Source: Verrucomicrobiota bacterium (GTDB lineage Bacteria; Verrucomicrobiota; Verrucomicrobiia; Chthoniobacterales; JAFAMB01). From it: a stretch of DNA of 23,452 bases. The position numbers and the translations under genes were made by a program. The stretch spans positions 1 to 23,452 of the forward strand of contig JAFAVN010000435.1 of the NCBI GenBank assembly GCA_019242435.1, written 5' to 3'. Below are positions 14,781-21,067 of the stretch, in pieces (position 1 is the stretch's first letter; each line of letters opens with the position of its first letter). The notes beneath the pieces were generated by a model, which saw only the letters and a list, made by a program, of their open reading frames with translations, did not search any database and was not told where the DNA came from.

Positions 14781-15743
14781 TCAGCTTTCGAGGATTTGGC
14801 CCATCTCGCGGAACTTGTGGTAGCGTTCTTCGAGCAATTGTTTTTTGGATTTTTTTACCAACTGATCCAAGTGGGTGGTCAGGGCAGTTTTTAAGTTGGC
14901 GGCGGCCTGGGCGTGATCCCGGTGGGCGCCGCCGATGGGCTCAGGAATTACCTCATCTATCAACTTGAGTTCATTCAAATCGCGGGCGGTGAGCTTGAGA
15001 GCTTCAGCGGCCTCAGGAGCGTGGCTACGATGTCTCCAGAGAATGGCGGCACATCCCTCGGGGCTGATGACAGAATAATAGGCGTTCTCCAGCATCAATA
15101 CGCGATCGGCAACGCCAATGCCGAGTGCTCCTCCGGATCCTCCCTCGCCGATCACCACCGCCACGATGGGTGTGGAGAGTAACATCATCTCGCGCAGATT
15201 CACGGCTATAGACTCGGAGATATGCCGTTCCTCGGCCCCGACTCCCGGATAGGCTCCCGGAGTATCAATCAAAGCAACAATCGGCAGCCCAAATTTAGCG
15301 CCGAGGCGCATGATCCGCAGAGCCTTACGATAACCTTCTGGATGAGCGCTTCCGAAATTCCGGCGAATGTTCTCTTTGGTGTCTCTCCCTTTTTGATGAC
15401 TCACGACGACGCACCGATGATGATCTAAGGAAGCAAAGCCGCACGGCATTGCGTGGTCATCGCCAAACAGTCGGTCCCCGTGAATTTCAATAAAATCGCT
15501 GAACGCGAGCTGAAGGTAATCAAGAGCAAAGGGCCGGGCGATGTGCCGGGCTAGCTGCACTCGTTCCCAGGCCTTGAGGTTCTCATAGATTTGTTTGCGA
15601 GTAGCCTCAATCTTGCACTCCATTGCCTGGACCTCGCGCTCGAGATCTACGGCCTGCAATTTCGAATGCCTTTTTAGCTCTTCCAGCTGTTTCTCGAGGT
15701 CGCTGATCGGCTTCTCGAAATCTAATGGTTGGTGAGCTTTCAT
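14781..15743 (-). CDS. accA: acetyl-CoA carboxylase carboxyltransferase, alpha subunit
   Basis: Forms, with AccD, the carboxyltransferase that moves CO2 from biotin to acetyl-CoA to give malonyl-CoA for fatty acid synthesis. The 320 residues match the bacterial alpha subunit. The N-terminal helical region (LDFEKPISDLEKQLEELKRH) is typical. IEIHGDRLFGDD, LIDTPGAYPGVGAEERHISE and VIGEGGSGGALGIGVADRVL are core crotonase-fold motifs, followed by YSVISPEGCAAILWR. The start codon overlaps the stop of the upstream LysM gene by ATGA. accD is not in view. acpP, encoding the carrier of the same pathway, lies about 1.7 kb upstream on the same strand. Confidence 0.97.
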   Translation of the reverse strand: MKAHQPLDFEKPISDLEKQLEELKRHSKLQAVDLEREVQAMECKIEATRKQIYENLKAWERVQLARHIARPFALDYLQLAFSDFIEIHGDRLFGDDHAMPCGFASLDHHRCVVVSHQKGRDTKENIRRNFGSAHPEGYRKALRIMRLGAKFGLPIVALIDTPGAYPGVGAEERHISESIAVNLREMMLLSTPIVAVVIGEGGSGGALGIGVADRVLMLENAYYSVISPEGCAAILWRHRSHAPEAAEALKLTARDLNELKLIDEVIPEPIGGAHRDHAQAAANLKTALTTHLDQLVKKSKKQLLEERYHKFREMGQILES

Positions 15744-16579
15744 TTGCTGATGGTCACAGGAGTATCTCTCGCCAATAACGCATAAAGTTCTTCCATATCT
15801 TCCGGCGCCAATTGAATCCCGAACTTCGGCTTTTGGGCGTTAGGCTTGTCGGGGTTGGTTTCGGAGTAAATGGTGATGCCGTTTTGATTGATTACGATCC
15901 AACGACTGCTTCCAAGATAATTTTTCGCCCCAAAAGCAACCCGCAACCCTCCGGACCAAGCCTCCTTACCGATCACCCTAGATTGGCCCGGATTGATATT
16001 GGGTGGAAGATGAAAATCGAGCGCCTTGTACCAGCGGAAAAAATTACCGTGATTCAATAACTCCACGGCTTGATCCCCCAGGAAAATCTGAAGGCTAAAC
16101 TGCCCGCTCGGAATGATGAACTTCTGCCCTGGTTGAATCCGGAGACTCTCGAGGCTGTTCGCTTTAAAGATCAGTTCGGGAGCGGCCTTGGTTTTTGCAG
16201 AGATTCTACCAATCGAATCTCCGCGTTGAACCGTGTATTCCTTTTTATCGGGCGCAGCCTTGCTCGAAAAAAAGTCCTGAATGTTCATATCCCCGGCGAT
16301 CTTTCGCGCATCGTCTGCTTTAACAGAATGAGGGAAACTCTGGAAAATGGAGATCAACAGCCTTTTTCCATCGTCGATGTTTCCTTTGGTAATCAGCTCC
16401 TGAGCTTGTTCCAGCAGGCCGGTGCTGGGGTCAGGAGTTGGAGTTACGACCGCCTGGTTGCCCTTGGTCGGTGTGCTGGCAGCTTTTTTAAAAAAGAGCT
16501 CGTAAGCGGCAATGGCGCCACCGCCAAATACCAGCAACGCCAAACCGGCTACAATGCCAAGTTTCCAAAAAACACTCAT
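15740..16579 (-). CDS. membrane-anchored LysM protein with degenerate L,D-transpeptidase-like domain
   Basis: A 279-residue protein. An N-terminal membrane anchor covers about 7-30 (LGIVAGLALLVFGGGAIAAY). A Pro/Thr-rich linker is followed by a helical TPR-like stretch (about 53-97). A LysM peptidoglycan-binding domain spans about 114-157 (EYTVQRGDSIGRISAKT ... IQPGQKFIIP). The C-terminal part (about 158-279) follows the order of a YkuD L,D-transpeptidase and ends EDMEELYALLARDTPVTISK, very like the YkuD end. The catalytic motifs are missing: where the His-Gly motif is expected there is NGITIYSE, and where SHGCxR is expected there is KPKFGIQ. The protein has no Cys at all. It is probably a non-catalytic periplasmic envelope protein. 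It overlaps accA and the upstream mini-ORF by ATGA each. Confidence 0.8.
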   Translation of the reverse strand: MSVFWKLGIVAGLALLVFGGGAIAAYELFFKKAASTPTKGNQAVVTPTPDPSTGLLEQAQELITKGNIDDGKRLLISIFQSFPHSVKADDARKIAGDMNIQDFFSSKAAPDKKEYTVQRGDSIGRISAKTKAAPELIFKANSLESLRIQPGQKFIIPSGQFSLQIFLGDQAVELLNHGNFFRWYKALDFHLPPNINPGQSRVIGKEAWSGGLRVAFGAKNYLGSSRWIVINQNGITIYSETNPDKPNAQKPKFGIQLAPEDMEELYALLARDTPVTISK

Positions 16580-16641
16580 TCAAGCGAGCTGCCTCTCGAA
16601 TTCCAGCAGTGACCTTGATGAAATCGGGGGAAGGCGTTCAT
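16576..16641 (-). CDS. possible 21-aa leader ORF coupled to the LysM gene
   Basis: Read leftward, AAAGGAGGGACAA followed by ATG is the strongest Shine-Dalgarno and start pair I found in the window. The frame is 21 codons long (MNAFPRFHQGHCWNSRGSSL plus Glu). Its stop TGA overlaps the LysM start codon as ATGA. The triplet just before the LysM ATG in its own frame is also a stop, so the LysM frame cannot start further upstream. Ribosomes loaded here would end exactly at the LysM start, which suggests translational coupling. It could be a coupling leader or a genuine small protein; the peptide resembles nothing I know. Confidence 0.45.
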   Translation of the reverse strand: MNAFPRFHQGHCWNSRGSSLE

Positions 16642-16659
16642 TTGTCCCTCCTTTCAGAC

Positions 16660-17178
16660 TTAGAGCAATCCTCGCCGGCGAAGGTCGAACCAATTAATCC
16701 GCGCTGACTGTTCGACCAGCTCAAGAGTGAACTTTAAGAGACAGATCTCCCATCCTTCATCAACCCCCTGGATAATCGCGCTGGAACTGCGTTGACCTTC
16801 TGGAACGTCCCGATTGACCCGCTCAACCACCGCATGCAGTGAATCATGAACGACGTGCTCGGTAACACCATCCTTTCGAATTTGAAACCCGTACTTAAGG
16901 AAGGCGGCATTCTTCGCTTGGAGAAGCTGGGCAAAATGATTGGCAGCCTCACCGAATCCCTCGAGCAAGAGCTTAGCCATATTATCCGGGGTCAACAATT
17001 GCGGGCGATCGGCCTGGATCCGGCCCTCTCTGACCCGGATCTCGTCCACCTGGTCCATCAATTCCGTGACCAAATAAAATTGAAAACTGGTGACCCCGAA
17101 AGTTTCAATGACTCGGTCCGGCGAATGGATGACCTTCGTGTTTTCGAGTGCGTACTGTAAATCGTCCGCGTTGTACAT
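16660..17178 (-). CDS. conserved protein of unknown function
   Basis: A 172-residue protein from the ATG complementary to 17176-17178 (MYNADDLQYALENTKVIHSP). An ATG 45 nt further upstream would add a basic, hydrophobic stretch (MFRRRKVVLLCPFT) and seems less likely. Neither start has a clear ribosome binding site. It continues FGVTSFQFYLVTELMDQVDE, then TPDNMAKLLLEGFGEAANHF, and ends IQGVDEGWEICLLKFTLELV with a final RRRGLL. No signal peptide or catalytic motif is evident. It looks like a soluble alpha/beta protein. I associate similar proteins with Verrucomicrobiota-type genomes, from memory only. It is the first gene of the probable operon with the 21-codon ORF, the LysM protein and accA. 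Confidence 0.75.
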   Translation of the reverse strand: MYNADDLQYALENTKVIHSPDRVIETFGVTSFQFYLVTELMDQVDEIRVREGRIQADRPQLLTPDNMAKLLLEGFGEAANHFAQLLQAKNAAFLKYGFQIRKDGVTEHVVHDSLHAVVERVNRDVPEGQRSSSAIIQGVDEGWEICLLKFTLELVEQSARINWFDLRRRGLL

Positions 17179-17313
17179 GGCGGTAAAAGGGCACAAAAGT
17201 ACCACTTTTCTCCTACGGAACAAATCTCTTCACTGGGAGACCCAGGCACAAGAGGGCGGTTTGAACGAGAAGCCCGTCGGCCACCCGCCGAGGCGAAGCG
17301 TTGCGGAGGTAAC

Positions 17314-17336
17314 AAAAAAAAGCGGCCGAAGCCGCT
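17314..17336 (-). terminator. intrinsic terminator downstream of acpP
   Basis: Read leftward, AGCGGC-TTCG-GCCGCT is a perfect 6-bp stem with a UUCG-type tetraloop, running straight into eight T (complement of 17314-17321). It is the clearest terminator in the window. It lies about 145 nt beyond the acpP stop codon, after two further hairpins. Confidence 0.9.
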
Positions 17337-17357
17337 ATTCTCCTCTGAAGCAGGCCC

Positions 17358-17416
17358 GACTCGCCAGCCTGGTTCCGTGCCGTATCACTATTAGCGGAAC
17401 AGGCTATCGGCGAGCC
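17358..17416. repeat. imperfect hairpin between acpP and its terminator
   Basis: GACTCGCCAGCCTGGTTCC (17358-17376) pairs imperfectly with GGAACAGGCTATCGGCGAGC and one more C (17396-17416). There is one 2-nt bulge and two mismatches, with a 19-nt loop. It lies between the 16-bp hairpin at 17431-17474 and the terminator. Confidence 0.65.
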
Positions 17417-17430
17417 GTAGTGGGCAAAGG

Positions 17431-17474
17431 GCCTGCATCGCTCATCCGCCATCCGGCAGATGAGCGATGCAGGC
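17431..17474. repeat. perfect 16-bp hairpin right after acpP
   Basis: GCCTGCATCGCTCATC (17431-17446) and its exact reverse complement (17459-17474) flank a 12-nt loop, ending 8 nt from the acpP stop codon. No T-run follows on either strand, so it is not a standard terminator. It could protect the acpP mRNA from 3' exonucleases. acpP transcripts are typically very abundant. Confidence 0.85.
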
Positions 17475-17481
17475 TCATAAG

Positions 17482-17724
17482 CTACTTCGCCCGCTCCTCG
17501 ATATACCGGATAACGTCGCCGACCGTCTGCAGTTTTTCGGCATCTTCGTCAGGAACTTCGACCGAGAATTCCTCTTCGAAGGCCATCACGAGTTCAACCG
17601 TATCAAGCGAGTCAGCGCCGAGATCCTCAATGAACGAAGCATTAGCAGTCACCTGTTCAGGATTAACGCCGAGCTGCTCGACGATTATCTCCTTCACTTT
17701 ATCTTCGATGGATTTCTCTGACAT
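17482..17724 (-). CDS. acpP: acyl carrier protein
   Basis: An 80-residue acidic carrier that holds growing acyl chains as thioesters on a 4'-phosphopantetheine arm during fatty acid synthesis. The attachment serine is S39 in IEDLGADSLDTVELVMAFEE, the classic DSL motif. Length and the MSEKSIEDKVKEIIVEQLGV opening are typical. Downstream are two hairpins and a strong terminator, so it appears to be monocistronic or the last gene of its unit. The usual neighbours fabD, fabG and fabF are absent. The ribosome binding site is weak (AGAGAA about 12 nt upstream). An AT-rich stretch at about 17790-17830 probably holds its promoter. Confidence 0.97.
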   Translation of the reverse strand: MSEKSIEDKVKEIIVEQLGVNPEQVTANASFIEDLGADSLDTVELVMAFEEEFSVEVPDEDAEKLQTVGDVIRYIEERAK

Positions 17725-18198
17725 AAGTCGCGTTATTCTCTTTTGGTTAAGACGTGGCTACGCTTAATAACGAAGCCTAAGGTTGGCAACTAAAATAATT
17801 GCATCAAATAGCAACTATTTTTCTTCGTTTCGTTGACGGAAGCCGACTTTGGCTCTGCTGGAGCCTGGATAGTAGTCCTATTCCCGGTTTGGCACTAAAT
17901 ATTGCCGAGTCGTGTAACCCCCGCCAGCCGAATCTGCCGGCGGCGGATCGTTTTGTCTGAATTGCCTCCGACTCGGCGGCTGAAGGTGACGTAAGCCCAT
18001 GTCTCATGGAACCGCACCAGCTTTTGAATCGCGAGCCCGAAAGGAAGCTATTGGGGAGCAGGAGGGAGAAAAATCCGACCGCTTTTTGTATTGACCTATC
18101 GGCGGGATAAGCCAGTCTAGAACGCCTCTTTTGATCTAGTGTTATCAGCCCGCGAGTAGTTTACTTTTTACACTGAACTTGCTACCTCTATCCCGACC
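17725..18198. other. 474-nt gene-free divergent gap with a nested stem
   Basis: This gap must hold the promoters of acpP (leftward) and the 614-residue gene (rightward). An AT-rich dip at about 17790-17830 is the best region for the former. For the latter, TTGACC at 18092-18097 with a poor -10 (AGTCTA at 18115-18120) is a weak candidate. GCCGAGTCG (17904-17912) and CGACTCGGC (17969-17977) form a perfect 9-bp stem enclosing a second CCGCC/GGCGG stem. A structured leader or small RNA is possible but unproven. The open frame at 17804-18007 (complement) crosses these stems and lacks coding character. Confidence 0.5.
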
Positions 18199-20043
18199 AT
18201 GGCGGATCCCCTCCCCTCGCTTGATCTTCGTTTGACACCCGATTGGCTGAAGGAATCGGCGCAAGTCAATCGTTATGCGGACTATGCCGACGAAGAGGCA
18301 GAAAACCGTAGTCACCGTGGTAATCGTGATCGCCGGGAGGACAGAAATCGGCGCCCGGGGCAAAACCGGCAAAGACGGGATAGCGGTTCGGGTCGGAGAG
18401 ACCCGGCTATCTCGCGTTCGGGACCGCAGCAACGATCGCCTCGACCACAGAACCAACCCGCTCGTGACGGGAACACCAGCTTACATCCGGACCGGGGATC
18501 TGATCCTTCCCGGCGACGGCGAGAGGAACCTGCCATCGATCAAACCGAGCCGGCGGCAGTACAAGTGGATTTTCTTCCGGAAGAGCGCGCATTCTCCAAA
18601 GTCATCCAGCAAATCAAACAGGGCCACGCGGCGTATCCGTTGTTTGGATTGGCCAGAATGTTTCTCGAGCGTCCTGAACGCCACCGAGTTCGCACTCGGA
18701 CTTTGAATGACGCCGTTATGCTTTACCAACTCGGCGATGAAGGGCCGGTAGCCATGGAACCAGCCGCCCTTGAACGCATCGCTTTTAACGAGAAGAAGGA
18801 CGAATTCTACTCGAGCAAGGTCATTGAGAAAGAACCGATCAAAGGAAACTTTACCTCCGTAGCCAGGTGCACATTATCCGGACGGGTTCTTGGCCCGACC
18901 AATTATCATACGTTTCAAAAGGCCATTCGCAGTCTGTATGAGCAACGGTTCAGTCGCCGGATGAGCTTTGAGGATTATCGCAGGAGCATTGAGATTACTG
19001 CCGACCCTGAGGTCGTTAATCAATGGAAAGAAGAAGCGCGGAGGGTCGTCACCTACGTAAGTAACGATTCTCAAGACCCGGCCGAGTTCGAAAATCTCAC
19101 CGCAATGGAGCAGCATTTTCGAACGCATCATCTCGACAAGCTAGTACGACCTTGCCTCGCAGCCGAGGTATCGGGGGAGGTTGCACGCCATCTGCCCGAT
19201 CGCTCAATTGTTGCGTCAATTCGACGGGCCCGAGATAAAGAAAACCGGTTCCCTGCGCAAATGGCTGGGGCTCTTCGGCATGGCCTCAATCAGGCTGGGT
19301 TACATGTATTCAAACACAAAAAACGCATCCTTTATATCTCGACAGTTCGTCCCCAGTTATTCGATCCGAACCAAGCGCAGGTTTCTCCAGGACTGGAAGC
19401 AATCCTGGCGACCCTGCGATCCTATCCGCGCATTACCCGAAAGCAGTTAGCCGAAAAGGTCTTGAAACGACTACTGGGCGACAAAAGTACGGACGAAAAA
19501 ACTCCGGAATACCAGCAGGCCAAGAACAGTTTGCCTACCGACCTGCTTTGGCTGGCAAAAGCGGGGCATGTGATCGAGTTTGCCGATGGAACGCTCGATC
19601 TACCTTTGCCTCCTAAACCGGTCGAGCAAAAGGCCGGATCTACGCAGACGTCCGGTCAACCTGCCGGCGACGAGCATGCCGAGTTGGAAGCTGAGACCGG
19701 CGAACTTCCCGGGAGCACAGAAGGCGAGGTTCTCGAGAGTGGAGGAGACGAAAAGAAGGAAGAAGCACCTTTGACCGAGGGCGCGACTGCGCAAGCGGAG
19801 GTACCAGACGAGGCGGTTGCTCCGGTCGAATCGGAACCGGTCCGATCGGAGCCGCAAACAGCAGAAGTTAGTTCGGCTACAGCGGAGACTCATCCTGCTT
19901 CCGAGCAAGGCCCGCCTACCTGCGGGGAAGGTCACGCCGACCCGCCGAGCAACCACTCGGCTCCAGAGCAATCCTCCCCTCAGCAGGAGGTTCCGGTCGC
20001 GTCGAGCGAGGTAGAGTCATCCAATCACACGCCCCTTGTATAG
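18199..20043 (+). CDS. large protein of unknown function with basic and acidic disordered ends
   Basis: A 614-residue protein I cannot name. Residues 1-30 look foldable (MADPLPSLDLRLTPDWLKES). About 35-115 is a disordered stretch rich in Arg, Asp, Asn and Gln (GNRDRREDRNRRPGQNRQRR). About 120-470 is a folded core, including FSKVIQQIKQGHAAYPLFGL, CTLSGRVLGPTNYHTFQKAI and RFSRRMSFEDYRRSIEI. It ends in a possible winged-helix segment (about 397-465, with ITRKQLAEKVL and LLWLAKAGHVIEFADGTLDL). Residues 470-614 form a Glu/Ala/Pro/Ser-rich acidic tail. No signal peptide, membrane segment or nucleotide-binding motif is visible. A basic low-complexity arm plus a possible winged helix suggests nucleic-acid binding, but that is inference. 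It lies 25 nt upstream of the FAH gene. I associate similar cores with Verrucomicrobiota. Confidence 0.8.
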   Translation: MADPLPSLDLRLTPDWLKESAQVNRYADYADEEAENRSHRGNRDRREDRNRRPGQNRQRRDSGSGRRDPAISRSGPQQRSPRPQNQPARDGNTSLHPDRGSDPSRRRREEPAIDQTEPAAVQVDFLPEERAFSKVIQQIKQGHAAYPLFGLARMFLERPERHRVRTRTLNDAVMLYQLGDEGPVAMEPAALERIAFNEKKDEFYSSKVIEKEPIKGNFTSVARCTLSGRVLGPTNYHTFQKAIRSLYEQRFSRRMSFEDYRRSIEITADPEVVNQWKEEARRVVTYVSNDSQDPAEFENLTAMEQHFRTHHLDKLVRPCLAAEVSGEVARHLPDRSIVASIRRARDKENRFPAQMAGALRHGLNQAGLHVFKHKKRILYISTVRPQLFDPNQAQVSPGLEAILATLRSYPRITRKQLAEKVLKRLLGDKSTDEKTPEYQQAKNSLPTDLLWLAKAGHVIEFADGTLDLPLPPKPVEQKAGSTQTSGQPAGDEHAELEAETGELPGSTEGEVLESGGDEKKEEAPLTEGATAQAEVPDEAVAPVESEPVRSEPQTAEVSSATAETHPASEQGPPTCGEGHADPPSNHSAPEQSSPQQEVPVASSEVESSNHTPLV

Positions 20044-20067
20044 CCCCGCCTCCTCCCTTATGGGTGC

Positions 20068-20886
20068 ATGATGCGCATCGTTCGCTATTTGGGCCAGGAT
20101 GGAGTTGTCCATTATGCGGCTGAACAACCGAGCGGGGTTTGTCTCGATATTGCCGGCAATCTCCTCCAAACCTTCGAGGTGACGGATAGAGAAGCGAAAA
20201 TGGTCAAGTTATTAGCGCCGATAGAGCCGCGAGTCATATTCGGGATCGGGCTGAATTATCGGGGTCACGCTAGCGAACAGGGAGCCCAACTGCCTCCTCG
20301 CCCACTGCTTTTTATCAAGGCGCCAAATAGCCTCTCCCATCCAGGGGATCCAATTGTAATCCCGACCCATCTGCCAAGTACCGAAGTAGATTATGAGGGC
20401 GAACTCGCAGTGGTAATCGCTCGTGATTGTAAGAACGTGACCCGGGATCGCGCGCTGGAGTTTGTGCTCGGCTATACCGCCGCAAACGACGTGTCAGCCC
20501 GAGATTGGCAGAAGAAATTGGGAGGAGGCCAATTCTGTCGGGGAAAGAGCTTTGATACATTTGCTCCTCTCGGTCCAGCGCTGATCACCACCGACGATAT
20601 CCCGAATCCAGGCACGTTACGGATCCAGACCCGGGTCAACGGAGAGAAGAGGCAGGATTCCAATACTTCCGATCTAATCTTTGATGTACCGGCGTTGATC
20701 GAATTTTTGAGCGGAAGCACGACATTATTGGCGGGTTCCGTTATTCTCACGGGCACACCCGGCGGAGTCGGAATGTATATGAACCCGCCACGATACCTGA
20801 AGGCCGGTGATGTCGTCGAAGTGGAGATCGAGAAGATCGGGGTACTAAGTAACCCGGTGTCGGTGGAGAATAAGTATGGGGCGTGA
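20068..20886 (+). CDS. fumarylacetoacetate hydrolase (FAH) family protein
   Basis: A 272-residue metal-dependent hydrolase/isomerase/decarboxylase-fold protein. Landmarks are IFGIGLNYRGHASEQG (61-68 core), the metal ligands E110 and E112 in DYEGELAVVI, D141 in AANDVSARDWQ, K160 in CRGKSFDTFAPLGP and LTGTPGGVGM near the end. The family covers fumarylpyruvate hydrolases, 2-hydroxyhepta-2,4-dienedioate isomerases, acylpyruvases and oxaloacetate tautomerases or decarboxylases. The sequence alone does not decide between them. No aromatic-catabolism genes are nearby, so a housekeeping acylpyruvate or oxaloacetate role is as likely as a catabolic one. Translation may start at either of two adjacent ATG codons. 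Confidence 0.92.
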   Translation: MMRIVRYLGQDGVVHYAAEQPSGVCLDIAGNLLQTFEVTDREAKMVKLLAPIEPRVIFGIGLNYRGHASEQGAQLPPRPLLFIKAPNSLSHPGDPIVIPTHLPSTEVDYEGELAVVIARDCKNVTRDRALEFVLGYTAANDVSARDWQKKLGGGQFCRGKSFDTFAPLGPALITTDDIPNPGTLRIQTRVNGEKRQDSNTSDLIFDVPALIEFLSGSTTLLAGSVILTGTPGGVGMYMNPPRYLKAGDVVEVEIEKIGVLSNPVSVENKYGA

Positions 20887-20898
20887 CAAAGATATGCC

Positions 20899-21042
20899 GG
20901 AGAATGGAGTGATGGAGTGATAGCGGATCTGCCTCGGACGATCTCCCGGGTCACAACGATGTCGCAGTTCCGAGAATTGGAGACGAAAGCGACTTTGCAT
21001 CAGTCCAACTCAGTACTCCAGTACTCCGTACTCCCGTAGTCC
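20899..21042. repeat. inverted arms of ACTCC-type words upstream of uvrB
   Basis: The left arm (20899-20923) reads GGAGAATGGAGTGATGGAGT onward, three copies of a GGAGT(G)A-like word. The right arm (about 21009-21042) reads ACTCAGTACTCCAGTACTCC followed by further GTACTCC/GTAGTCC copies. The words of one arm are complementary to those of the other at ACTCC and differ in the linker bases. The arms are about 85 nt apart, and the gap has no gene. No damage-inducible LexA-type box is evident upstream of uvrB. Confidence 0.65.
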
Positions 21043-21067
21043 AGCTTTCGACCACATTTGGTGAGAC

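Noticed and set aside
18275..18706. 143-codon frame overlapping the 614-residue gene, suggesting a frameshift
   Set aside because: The 614-codon frame is continuous through and beyond this region, and the alternative product is basic low-complexity sequence, a frame shadow of the Arg-rich stretch.
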